Assembly: GCA_017517965.1 (NCBI GenBank)
Contig: JAFWXR010000058.1
Coordinates: 1-64,000, forward strand
DNA length: 64,000 bases
Source: Clostridia bacterium
Lineage (GTDB): Bacteria; Bacillota; Clostridia; Oscillospirales; Feifaniaceae
Direction of reading: 5' to 3'
The position numbers were made by a program, and so were the translations under genes. Shown here one piece after another: positions 18,984 through 26,475 of the stretch. The notes below the pieces were generated by a model that saw only the letters and a program-made list of their open reading frames with translations, searched no databases and was not told the DNA's origin. Within the stretch, counting starts at the first letter, position 1. Each line of letters opens with the position of its first letter.

Positions 18984-19295
18984 TTACTTTGAAATCTTTT
19001 CGATCTGTACCTTAGTATAAGGCTGTCTGTGACCCTGAGTTCTTCTGTAGTTCTTCTTAGCCTTGAACTTAACTACACGGATCTTCTTACCCTTACCGTT
19101 CTTGATTACCTTACCGGTAACAACAGCACCTTCTACCATAGGTGAACCAACTGTGAAATTATCACCGTCAGCAACTGCGAGGACGTTAGTGAACTTAACT
19201 TCAGCTTCAGCTTCAACCTCGAGCTTTTCGATGTAAATTACATCGCCTTCCTGTACTTTGTACTGCTTACCGCCTGTTACGATTATTGCGTACAC
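18984..19295 (-). CDS. rplU: 50S ribosomal protein L21
   Basis: Ribosomal protein of 103 residues beginning (M)[17 protein letters not shown] and ending [19 protein letters not shown]. The frame opens at a GTG at 19304, but AGAGGT and the family N-terminus place the start at the GTG at 19295. It is the first gene of the rplU-prp-rpmA-obgE block, with its own promoter and a structured leader. Confidence 0.96.
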   Translation of the reverse strand: MYAIIVTGGKQYKVQEGDVIYIEKLEVEAEAEVKFTNVLAVADGDNFTVGSPMVEGAVVTGKVIKNGKGKKIRVVKFKAKKNYRRTQGHRQPYTKVQIEKISK

Positions 19296-19304
19296 ACAAA
19301 GCAC

Positions 19305-19382
19305 CTCTCTTTCTCATAATAAGACTCGCTACTGTCAGGCCGACACAACGGTCAGTTAACGCCTGCAATATGCGGCTTAAAT
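19305..19382 (-). promoter_or_regulatory. rplU leader, probable L21 leader RNA
   Basis: About 75 nt of GC-richer sequence between the promoter and rplU, in contrast to the AT-rich flanks. It contains complementary segments such as GCAGGC and CGGCCTG. Its place before rplU fits the Firmicutes L21 leader family, but I cannot verify a covariance-model match. Confidence 0.5.
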
Positions 19383-19411
19383 AGTATAACAACTTTATTA
19401 TGCGTTGTCAA
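19383..19411 (-). promoter_or_regulatory. rplU operon promoter
   Basis: Minus strand TTGACA (19406-19411), 17-bp spacer, TATACT (19383-19388). Confidence 0.85.
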
Positions 19412-19444
19412 CATTTTTTTACATTGTCGACTTCAATTTATTAT

Positions 19445-19479
19445 ATAGAAGAAAACGGCACAGTTTCCCATGCCGTTTT
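19445..19479 (-). terminator. Aminotransferase terminator
   Basis: Minus-strand stem AAAACGGCA/TGCCGTTTT (19452-19479, 10-nt loop), continuing into TTTTCTTCTATA. It follows the aminotransferase stop. Confidence 0.6.
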
Positions 19480-19487
19480 GAATCAAA

Positions 19488-20768
19488 TTATGCCTCAATT
19501 AACTTCTCAAGAGTTGCCATTTTAGCACACAGACAGAAAATATCCATCGCCTGTGAAAGTTCCTCTGTCGTCGGGAAAGACGGAGCAAGCCTGATATTGC
19601 TGTCATCTGGGTCCTTACCGTACGGGAAAGTTGCACCTGCACCTGTGAGTACTATACCTGCCTCTTTGCAGAGAGCAACGATACGCTTTGCACAACCTTT
19701 ATACGCATTATAACTTATAAAATAGCCGCCTTTGGGATCTATCCAGTTACCGCAACCCGTTCCACCAAGCTGAGATTCAAGTTTATCTATTACCATTCTG
19801 AACTTCGGACGAAGCATATCTGCATGCTTTTTCATATGTTCAAGTATGCCCTCGGTATTCTTAAAGAAAGCAAGATGCCTTACCTGGTTAAGTTTATCGT
19901 ACGATATCGTCTGGAAGAAAAGAAGTTTCTTTATATAATCTACGTTTGCCTTACTTGATGCCACGACCGATACACCGCTTCCGGGGAACGTTACTTTTGA
20001 CGTGGATACGAAAGTATATACCATGTCCTGCGTACCGCACTTTTCAGCCTCTTCCATAAGATTGAGAAGTTCATCTTTATCTTCATACAAGTCGTGAATC
20101 ACGTATGCATTATCCCACATTATTGCAAAATCGGGTGCAGCAGGCTTAAGTGTTGCAAATCTTTTTACGGTTTCATCAGAATAAGTAATTCCATCGGGAT
20201 TAGAATACTTGGGAACGCACCAGATACCCTTAATATCGGGGTCTTTGCTTACAAGCTCTTCAACCATATCCATATCGGGACCCGTAGGTGTCATAGGTAT
20301 CGTTATAAGTTCAAAACCGAAAGTTTCAGTTATGGCAAAATGTCTGTCATATCCCGGTGCTGGACACAAAAACTTTCTGCCGGGTACCTGTGACCACGGA
20401 ACAGGACTGTCTTTAAGACCGTGTGTCATACCCTTGGCTATAAGGTCATACATAAGAGTAAGACTTGAGTTACCGCCGATTATAAGATTCTCCGCTGATG
20501 TACCCACTATCGGTGCAAACAGTTCTTTAACTGCAGGAATACCGTCAAGAACACCGTAATTTCTGCAATCAATACCGTTAACCACACAATCCTCTGTAGA
20601 CGAGAGTACGTCAAGCATTTTATTGCTTATATCAATCTGTAACGCAGCCGGCTTACCCCTTGACATATCAAGTTTAAGTCCACGAGCCTTGTATTCTTCA
20701 TATTCCTTACAGAGTCCGTCATAAAGACTCTTTGCTTCTTCTTTAGTAAGTTCCAAATAGTTTGCCAT
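19488..20768 (-). CDS. PLP-dependent aspartate aminotransferase, type Ic-like
   Basis: Fold-type I aminotransferase of 426 residues. Visible features are the N-terminal LDMSRGKPAALQIDIS, WDNAYVIHDLY and the PLP Schiff-base Lys in STSKVTFPGSGVSV. The MSRGKP start and overall layout match the aspartate aminotransferase branch found in actinobacteria and clostridia (Asp_aminotransf, PF12897-like) rather than classical AspC. The substrate is inferred. Its ATG shares one base with the stop of the upstream kinase gene (TAATG), so the two are translationally coupled; why they are paired is unclear. Confidence 0.85.
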   Translation of the reverse strand: MANYLELTKEEAKSLYDGLCKEYEEYKARGLKLDMSRGKPAALQIDISNKMLDVLSSTEDCVVNGIDCRNYGVLDGIPAVKELFAPIVGTSAENLIIGGNSSLTLMYDLIAKGMTHGLKDSPVPWSQVPGRKFLCPAPGYDRHFAITETFGFELITIPMTPTGPDMDMVEELVSKDPDIKGIWCVPKYSNPDGITYSDETVKRFATLKPAAPDFAIMWDNAYVIHDLYEDKDELLNLMEEAEKCGTQDMVYTFVSTSKVTFPGSGVSVVASSKANVDYIKKLLFFQTISYDKLNQVRHLAFFKNTEGILEHMKKHADMLRPKFRMVIDKLESQLGGTGCGNWIDPKGGYFISYNAYKGCAKRIVALCKEAGIVLTGAGATFPYGKDPDDSNIRLAPSFPTTEELSQAMDIFCLCAKMATLEKLIEA

Positions 20769-21601
20769 TAGTTAGTACCTGCCTTGTCTATATATGAAAT
20801 AGCTGCCCCGATCGCCGTGGCATATTCTGCCGTATCGGGTATGATAAATTCCGTTCCGTGAAGTTTTGTGATTGACGCAAAAATATCTTTTGCCTGCGGT
20901 ACGGTTGCAAGATAGCCCGTAACAACCGCCTTTGTATCCCCTGTAGTGCGTGCCGCAAATACGCCGAGCATACCTGCAGTTTGAAAAATCGCATTTATAA
21001 TTCCAAGTGCTATATCCGCTTTAGTTGCAAGGTCGTTTACCTTACCGAAATTCGAAGCGGTTATATCAGGAAGCAAGGTCGGACCCGATTCTGCCGTAAT
21101 ATCCGATATAAGAAGGTCAATCATTTTGAGATCGCCGTCTTTTGCAAGATCAACGATATCTTCCATATGAGAAATGCCAATAAGCTTCTTGGAAAGACCC
21201 GTAAGTGTGCCGCCGCCTACACCGCTACCACCGAGATGCCTGACTCTTCCTCCGTCAGCAGCAATAAAAGCAGTACCTGTTCCCATACTTATTATTACAG
21301 CCTTTGAGAGACCGGACAGAAAAAGACCGCCCAGACCGCAAGCAACAAATTCATCAACCTTAACGGTTTCAACACCGAAAATATCGTCTTTGATAAACGA
21401 CGAGCCTACACCCGTTATCATAACCTTTTCTATATCACTAAGTCCGATATTGTTGTCTGTCGTAAATTTACCGAATGCACCGTAAAGCGACGAAACCGGA
21501 TCGGTTGCCCTGACGTGAACAGGTGAAAAGACCTTACCGTCACGAAGACCAACGATTTTTGTATTTGTTCCGCCTATGTCAATACCAATAATAACTCCCA
21601 T
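20768..21601 (-). CDS. Type II pantothenate kinase-like protein
   Basis: Sugar-kinase/actin-fold protein of 277 residues resembling the eukaryotic-type pantothenate kinases (CoaW): N-terminal phosphate loop GIDIGGTNTKIVGL, then VDEFVACGLGGLFLSG, SMGTGTAFIAADGG and the glycine-rich LGGSGVGGGTLTGL. Pantothenate kinase makes 4'-phosphopantothenate, the first step of CoA synthesis. A clear promoter lies 32-60 bp upstream. The substrate is inferred from family only. Confidence 0.85.
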   Translation of the reverse strand: MGVIIGIDIGGTNTKIVGLRDGKVFSPVHVRATDPVSSLYGAFGKFTTDNNIGLSDIEKVMITGVGSSFIKDDIFGVETVKVDEFVACGLGGLFLSGLSKAVIISMGTGTAFIAADGGRVRHLGGSGVGGGTLTGLSKKLIGISHMEDIVDLAKDGDLKMIDLLISDITAESGPTLLPDITASNFGKVNDLATKADIALGIINAIFQTAGMLGVFAARTTGDTKAVVTGYLATVPQAKDIFASITKLHGTEFIIPDTAEYATAIGAAISYIDKAGTN

Positions 21602-21632
21602 AGCATTCTCCGAGCAATTTAATTATTTTAAC

Positions 21633-21661
21633 ATTATACACTAACATTTTTATTATTACAA
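21633..21661 (-). promoter_or_regulatory. Pantothenate kinase-aminotransferase promoter
   Basis: Minus strand TTGTAA (21656-21661), 17-bp spacer, TATAAT (21633-21638). Confidence 0.75.
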
Positions 21662-21681
21662 CCAATTTCCCCTAAACATTT

Positions 21682-21706
21682 TAAAAAAAGAGGGGTAGCC
21701 CCCTCT
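21682..21706 (-). terminator. Terminator after secreted protein gene
   Basis: Stem AGAGGGG/CCCCTCT (21689-21706); on the minus strand it is followed by seven Ts, on the plus strand by TTTTATT. It ends the ridA-to-secreted-protein block. Confidence 0.85.
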
Positions 21707-21713
21707 TTTTATT

Positions 21714-21758
21714 AAATTCGGTGCAGTATCTTAATTTACTACGGAATTGTCCGAATTT
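21714..21758. repeat. Inverted repeat AAATTCGG/CCGAATTT
   Basis: Perfect 8-bp arms (21714-21721 and 21751-21758) around 29 bases, between the secreted protein stop and its terminator. It could protect the mRNA 3' end; no function is shown. Confidence 0.5.
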
Positions 21759-21767
21759 TTCTAAGTT

Positions 21768-22256
21768 TTATGATATTTTATAGTCGCCTCTTACCATTAT
21801 CCAGCAATAATCCGCATCTGCAAGAATAGCTCTGCCATCAGGTCTTGCAATAACGTAAAGATTCTGCAGGGTAAGAGTCTGCCCTTCACCCGCTTCTGTT
21901 CCGTCCGTCATATTGATAAGGTGATCACCCAGCGGATCTACCGCTTTAAAAGTACCTCGTCTGAGAAGCACCTCAATTGAACCTGACACAGCCTCAACTT
22001 TCTGACCTTTGTTCATCTGTAATGGCACGTACGAAAGATCAGTGCTCTGAGTCTGAACTTCCTGAGTGGGTAAATCTTTGATTTTTTCATCGATTTTTTC
22101 ATCCACTTTACCGTAAATTTCAGGAAGGAGTGTATCCGTGATATAACTAAGCGACACAAGCGGATCGTCTGCCGAACCGTACTCAGCATTTACCGCTGCA
22201 CACATTGATATCACAAGTGTTGCTGATAATATAACGGACAATATTCTTTTTTTCAT
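21768..22256 (-). CDS. Secreted protein of unknown function
   Basis: A 162-residue protein with a clear signal peptide: KKR, a hydrophobic core about 5-22, and a likely cut near AVNAEYG. The mature part starts GSADDPLVSLSYITDTLLPEIYG, followed by a charged stretch and a beta-rich C-terminal half (SIEVLLRRGTFKAVDP, LQNLYVIARPDGRAILA). Proteins with a similar DDPLVxxSY start followed by a coil occur in clostridia, but I know no function. GGAGAA precedes the ATG. It is the last gene after mazF, 15 bp downstream. Confidence 0.75.
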   Translation of the reverse strand: MKKRILSVILSATLVISMCAAVNAEYGSADDPLVSLSYITDTLLPEIYGKVDEKIDEKIKDLPTQEVQTQSTDLSYVPLQMNKGQKVEAVSGSIEVLLRRGTFKAVDPLGDHLINMTDGTEAGEGQTLTLQNLYVIARPDGRAILADADYCWIMVRGDYKIS

Positions 22257-22271
22257 GGTTGTTTCTCCTTT

Positions 22272-22625
22272 TTACTGCTCTCCTCCAAGCCCGAAACTGA
22301 TAGAAATTGCTCTGTCTATTCTGTCCATCTGCTCATTGTCGAGATGACCCATCTTTTCTTTCAGCCTCTGCTTGTCAAGCGTCCTTATTTGTTCGAGAAG
22401 CACCACCGACTCTTTTTGCAGTCCGATTTCACCGGGACTGATTTCTATATGTGTCGGCAGTCTCGTCTTTCCGAGTCTGCTGGTTATTGCCGCCGCTATA
22501 ACCGTAGGACTGTATCTGTTACCCACGTCATTCTGTACTATGAGCACGGGTCTGATACCTCCCTGTTCACTTCCCACTACGGGGCTAAGATCAGCATAAT
22601 AAATGTCGCCTCTTTTTATTGTCAC
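22272..22625 (-). CDS. MazF/PemK-family endoribonuclease toxin
   Basis: Sequence-specific mRNA interferase fold, 117 residues: [44 protein letters not shown] and [12 protein letters not shown], all very close to NdoA (EndoA) of Bacillus. The frame opens at a GTG at 22634 that sits directly on GGAGA; the GTG at 22625 has better spacing. As in Bacillus it lies downstream of alr. The antitoxin gene ndoAI, which separates them there, is missing; the 129-bp gap holds no antitoxin-sized frame. Confidence 0.92.
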   Translation of the reverse strand: MTIKRGDIYYADLSPVVGSEQGGIRPVLIVQNDVGNRYSPTVIAAAITSRLGKTRLPTHIEISPGEIGLQKESVVLLEQIRTLDKQRLKEKMGHLDNEQMDRIDRAISISFGLGGEQ

Positions 22626-22640
22626 AGTATTCACTCTCCG

Positions 22641-22669
22641 ATGATTAGCAAAAAATATGTGTTAATCAT
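22641..22669. repeat. Inverted repeat before mazF
   Basis: Perfect 7-bp arms ATGATTA/TAATCAT (22641-22647, 22663-22669) with a 15-bp centre, just upstream of the mazF ribosome site. It could be an operator or an mRNA hairpin; AT-rich, so chance is possible. Confidence 0.4.
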
Positions 22670-22763
22670 ATTCTTGCCGAGTAAATACCCTTTTTAACCG
22701 TAATTTGCAAAAAAATTAAGTCAGATGTCTCCGCCAAGACCTCATAATATAATACGCAACAAC

Positions 22764-23885
22764 TTATCTTTTGTAGACACGGGGAACTCTGTGACCTACC
22801 TCGCAGATAACCTCGTAGTTTATCTTTCCTTCTTCTGTCGCAAGGTCTTCAGCAGTAAGAACACATTCTCCGTCCGCTCCCATAACCGTTGCAATATCAC
22901 CTTCGCTGACCCCTGGTATATCCGTAACGTCAACAATCATCTGATCCATACACACTCTGCCGACAACAGGGGCATAGCAACCGTTTATAATCACTCTGCC
23001 TTTGTTGGTATGAAGTGTTGAATATCCATCTGCATAACCTATGGCAAGTGAAGCGTACGTTCTCTGTGAAGAAGACTCTGCTTTTCTTCCGTAGGATATC
23101 GTTCCGCCATCAGTGCCTTTTTTCACGAGTGTGACCCTTGTTTTCAGAGACATAACAGGCTTCAAGCCGTTATCACACGGTATACCGTCAGGCTGAAGTC
23201 CGTACAAAACTATGCCAAGTCTTACCATATCAAAACTTGCTTCGGGATAACGAAGTGCCGCCGCACTGTTTGCACAGTGTTTTAATTCAAATTTGAGATT
23301 ACTGCTTTCAAGCATTTCGACAACCGTTTTGTAGTTCTCTATCTGCATACGGGTAAACTCTTCCTGACCTACCGTATCGCTCACGGCAAAATGAGTAAAT
23401 ATACCCTCAAGATACAGATTTTCCAGAGATGCAACCTTTTTAATTTCTTCAACGGAAGTCCTTTTTTCATCATCCGTCTGCACGGGAAAGCCGATTCTGC
23501 CCATACCCGTATCAAGTTTAATATGGCAACGTACAGTTCCCGAAACCGCAGAGTTTAATTTGGTTGCATACGACAACGACATAACCGTCTGTGTAAGTTT
23601 GTACTTAACAAGTAATTCGGCACAGTCGGGTGCCGTATAGCCGAGGATAAGAATAGGTTTGTCAATACCGCCCTCACGAAGTTCTATCGCTTCGCCAAGA
23701 GTTGCTGTCGCAAACCAGTCGGCATCCAGACATTTTGCAACTGCCAGCGCACCGTGACCGTATGCATTTGCTTTGACAACAGCACATGCCTTACAATTCT
23801 GCGGTACGTTCTGTTTTACAATATTAAAATTATCCGTAAGAGCAGATAAATCAACCTCTGCCCACGTTCTCGATGTATTCAGCAA
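22764..23885 (-). CDS. alr: Alanine racemase
   Basis: PLP enzyme of 373 residues that makes D-alanine for peptidoglycan. The PLP Lys is in VVKANAYGHGA and the second catalytic base Tyr in LAIGYADGYS. The start is a TTG with AGAGGT seven bases ahead; no ATG is available near the N-terminus. It sits between a DUF6106-like membrane protein gene and mazF, close to D-serine dehydratase, so two D-amino-acid enzymes share the block. Confidence 0.96.
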   Translation of the reverse strand: MLNTSRTWAEVDLSALTDNFNIVKQNVPQNCKACAVVKANAYGHGALAVAKCLDADWFATATLGEAIELREGGIDKPILILGYTAPDCAELLVKYKLTQTVMSLSYATKLNSAVSGTVRCHIKLDTGMGRIGFPVQTDDEKRTSVEEIKKVASLENLYLEGIFTHFAVSDTVGQEEFTRMQIENYKTVVEMLESSNLKFELKHCANSAAALRYPEASFDMVRLGIVLYGLQPDGIPCDNGLKPVMSLKTRVTLVKKGTDGGTISYGRKAESSSQRTYASLAIGYADGYSTLHTNKGRVIINGCYAPVVGRVCMDQMIVDVTDIPGVSEGDIATVMGADGECVLTAEDLATEEGKINYEVICEVGHRVPRVYKR

Positions 23886-23899
23886 AACAATTACCTCTG

Positions 23900-24454
23900 T
23901 TAAAATTCAAATTTTGCAAAAAGACTCGGCTTTATCTGACGCATAGCCTTCAGCATCTTTTTATTCGGGTCAAACATAATGCAGACTTTACCTTGCTTTG
24001 TTACAGCAATCAGATAACACGTAAATGCGGATGCATCGTTTGCCGTACAATCGTACTGGTCAGCATTTCCAAGCCTTTTCATATCTTCTGTAAAGCAAGA
24101 TGCATTTACAGGTGCTATCACTTCAACGTTTTCGAGATCGATTGACACAATTCTCTTTCTCGAACGTTTTGCGTATACTTTGTCGATATCAAGAACACCG
24201 TTTGTAAAAATATATTCGTATTCCCTGTGAAAACGCTTCCAGAACACAAATATGCAGACCCATATCGTCAGAACAATGTAACCGTAAAATCCCATCACGT
24301 ACATCTGATCGATAAAAAACAACGGCACGAGCACGGTAAATGCTACCGCAAAAAGTATTATTGCTATTTTAAGCAACGTAACTCCAATACCGTTTTTAAT
24401 TTTAACAAGTTGTTCGTTAAACACGTCCATCGTGTAATCGGAATTAAAATCCAT
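23900..24454 (-). CDS. Two-helix membrane protein, DUF6106-like
   Basis: A 184-residue protein with two adjacent transmembrane helices (about 26-48 and 53-72), then a cytosolic domain beginning WKRFHREYEYIFTNGVLDIDKVYAKRSRKR with later Cys residues. N-terminal MDVFNEQLVKIK and this layout resemble the DUF6106 family of clostridia; the assignment is from memory. Function unknown. GAGGTGATAAT precedes the ATG. Confidence 0.65.
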   Translation of the reverse strand: MDFNSDYTMDVFNEQLVKIKNGIGVTLLKIAIILFAVAFTVLVPLFFIDQMYVMGFYGYIVLTIWVCIFVFWKRFHREYEYIFTNGVLDIDKVYAKRSRKRIVSIDLENVEVIAPVNASCFTEDMKRLGNADQYDCTANDASAFTCYLIAVTKQGKVCIMFDPNKKMLKAMRQIKPSLFAKFEF

Positions 24455-24475
24455 ATTATCACCTCATATTTTAAA

Positions 24476-25708
24476 TCATTTATAAAGTCCTGTTCTTTCC
24501 CACTCGTCTTCGGGTACCAGACTTCCGCCTGTAAGCCACACGAGGTGCGTTGCATTTTCCGAATGCGAAAACTTACCTGCCCCGCCTAACGCGACGCAGG
24601 ACGACGGCTCAGTTTTTATGCCAGCGGTTCTGTATAACAGCCTTGATAAATTCAGGCTATGTTCATCTCTAATGGTAAAACAACCGTCAAGCATACCTTT
24701 CATAACTTCATATGCCAAAACGGAAGGACTTGAACACGCGAGCCCGTCTGCAACGGTTTTGCCCCCAAGACCGATATCGTATACACTGACGTCACCTCGT
24801 GACTGTGCCATTGCAAGTGACATACAAGGCATTTGTGTCGGTTCACCGAAATAGCAATATACGTTATCTCCAAAAACTTTTTTCAAACCGAAAGTTATAC
24901 CTCCCGGCCCGCCACCGACACCGCAGGGCAGATATACAACGAGAGGATGCGTTTCATCCACCGTTATACTATTTTCTTCCAGTTGCTTAAGCAAGGTTTT
25001 GTAAGCTGCCGAATATCCCAAAAACAACTCTTTGGAATCTTCATCGTCAATAAAGTAAGTATTGGTATCCTTCTTAGCTTCATTTCTTGCAAGCTTTAAC
25101 GCAGACGTATAATCGCCCTTGAACTCTATTACGTTCACGCCCGCTTTACGAAGCATATCCTTTTTCCAAGGTTTTGCTTCTTCCGACATATACACCGTTA
25201 CGTCAAAACCAAGTTTTTTGCCTGATAAACCTATGCTCATACCCAAATTTCCCGTTGAACCAACGGAAATTTTGTATTTTGAAAACAAATTTTTAAACTC
25301 TTCGTTATTCAATACCGAATAGTCATCGGTAATTTTAAGCATACCGCTTTTAAGTGCTATATCCTCGGCATACTTAAAAACGGTGTATATCCCACCTCTT
25401 GCCTTGAGCGAACCGCAGACGGCAAGCGAATCATCCCTTTTAACATACAAATCGCCGTTGATTTTAACGTTTTCCGCTTTTTCAAGTTCAGTTTTCGTTT
25501 CATTAATCAACTGTATGGGTGAATCGATGATTCCGTCTGTTTTTTCAGTTTCAGGAAAAGCAACTTTAACGTATTTCGAGAATCGCTTTAATCTCTGCCA
25601 TGCATCTTCAATATCCTGTTCGGTAAGAATTTCTTCTTCAACCTGTTTATCACAGAAAAAAAAGACTTCCTCCCCGTCACTCATTTCTCTTATAATCGTT
25701 TCATTCAT
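24476..25708 (-). CDS. dsdA: D-serine dehydratase
   Basis: PLP fold-type II enzyme of 410 residues converting D-serine to pyruvate and ammonia. The PLP Lys lies in CGSLKARGGIY, with GSTGNLGMSIGL and the glycine loop CGVGGGPGGITFGL. It is about 30 residues shorter than the E. coli enzyme. AGAGGT precedes the ATG, two bases after the ridA stop. RidA removes the 2-aminoacrylate that such dehydratases release, which explains the pairing. Confidence 0.93.
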   Translation of the reverse strand: MNETIIREMSDGEEVFFFCDKQVEEEILTEQDIEDAWQRLKRFSKYVKVAFPETEKTDGIIDSPIQLINETKTELEKAENVKINGDLYVKRDDSLAVCGSLKARGGIYTVFKYAEDIALKSGMLKITDDYSVLNNEEFKNLFSKYKISVGSTGNLGMSIGLSGKKLGFDVTVYMSEEAKPWKKDMLRKAGVNVIEFKGDYTSALKLARNEAKKDTNTYFIDDEDSKELFLGYSAAYKTLLKQLEENSITVDETHPLVVYLPCGVGGGPGGITFGLKKVFGDNVYCYFGEPTQMPCMSLAMAQSRGDVSVYDIGLGGKTVADGLACSSPSVLAYEVMKGMLDGCFTIRDEHSLNLSRLLYRTAGIKTEPSSCVALGGAGKFSHSENATHLVWLTGGSLVPEDEWERTGLYK

Positions 25709-25710
25709 AA

Positions 25711-26082
25711 TTATACCTCTGCAATCGCTTCAACCTCGATAAGTACACCCTTGGGAAGTTTTGCAACTTCAACGCAAGAACGTGCAGGATACGGTTCACT
25801 GAAATAGCTCTGATAAATTTCGTTAATAACTGAAAAATCACTCATATTCTGGATGAAAACCGTTGTTTTGACAACATTATCAATACTTGTTCCTGCTGCT
25901 TCAAGCAGATTTTTAACGTTTGTAAGTGCCTGATTGGTCTGTGCTTCTATGCCTTCGGGAATATCCCCCGTCGCAGGATCTACCGGAATCTGACCCGACG
26001 TGAAAACCATATTATTTATCACCATAGCCTGTGAATACGGACCTATTGCAGCGGGTGCTTTATCTGTAGAAATCTTTTTCAT
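25711..26082 (-). CDS. ridA: RidA family enamine/imine deaminase
   Basis: Hydrolyses reactive 2-aminoacrylate to pyruvate, protecting PLP enzymes. It has 123 residues with IGPYSQAMV, FTSGQIPVDP and the catalytic Arg in PARSCVEVAKLPKG. It is first in a block with dsdA and alr, both PLP enzymes, and has its own promoter divergent from the pheST leader. Confidence 0.94.
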   Translation of the reverse strand: MKKISTDKAPAAIGPYSQAMVINNMVFTSGQIPVDPATGDIPEGIEAQTNQALTNVKNLLEAAGTSIDNVVKTTVFIQNMSDFSVINEIYQSYFSEPYPARSCVEVAKLPKGVLIEVEAIAEV

Positions 26083-26121
26083 TTATCATTACCTTCTCTC
26101 ATTTATTTGTTTAACATTAGG

Positions 26122-26150
26122 ATTATAACATACTTCAGCAGTTCTTACAA
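26122..26150 (-). promoter_or_regulatory. ridA-dsdA promoter
   Basis: Minus strand TTGTAA (26145-26150), 17-bp spacer, consensus TATAAT (26122-26127). Confidence 0.8.
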
Positions 26151-26168
26151 TTACAAGTTTGTTAATAT

Positions 26169-26202
26169 TTGACTTGAAAAGGGAAAATATATATGTTAAT
26201 AT
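26169..26202 (+). promoter_or_regulatory. pheST promoter
   Basis: Two overlapping registers: TTGAAA (26174-26179)-17-TAATAT (26197-26202), or TTGACT (26169-26174)-17-TATGTT (26192-26197). The first fits better. It drives the T-box leader. Confidence 0.65.
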
Positions 26203-26211
26203 ATAAAAAGC

Positions 26212-26440
26212 GTTGATGAAGAGAGTAGCGGATCACCGTACCTTTAAGAGAGAGATTGCCTCAGGCTGTAAGCAGTCTTACCGTACGATTCGTGAAGTTC
26301 ACTTCGGAGCAGCGGGCTGAAAAGTTGCAGTAGGTTCGCCGTATGACTGCGTTAAGGTCGCTAAAGTGCCCGATACTAATCGGGAATCTGGGTGGTACCG
26401 CGAGGCTTTATGCCCCGTCCCTTTGTGGACGGGGTTTTTA
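26212..26440 (+). promoter_or_regulatory. T-box leader, Phe specific
   Basis: The T-box core GGGTGGTACCGCG spans 26390-26402. The Stem I region (26212-26310) holds AGAGAG elements and, in the specifier position (GAAG-TTC-ACTTCGGAGC), the codon TTC at 26298-26300, matching tRNA-Phe. A terminator hairpin CCCCGTCC/GGACGGGG (26413-26434) followed by TTTTTATTTTT completes the switch. Uncharged tRNA-Phe should favour the antiterminator and expression of pheS-pheT. Confidence 0.93.
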
Positions 26441-26445
26441 TTTTT
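26413..26445 (+). terminator. pheST T-box terminator
   Basis: 8-bp GC-rich stem (26413-26434) with a 6-nt loop and a T-rich tail; the regulated terminator of the T-box. Confidence 0.9.
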
Positions 26446-26475
26446 ATAAAAATATTTTAATTATAGAGGTGCACT

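Noticed and set aside
22635-22763. Hidden antitoxin gene between alr and mazF
   Set aside because: Minus-strand frames there encode at most about 12 residues; too short for a MazE-like protein.
26281-26345. tRNA-like stretch containing GGTTCG
   Set aside because: It is part of the pheST T-box leader; no acceptor stem or cloverleaf can be formed.
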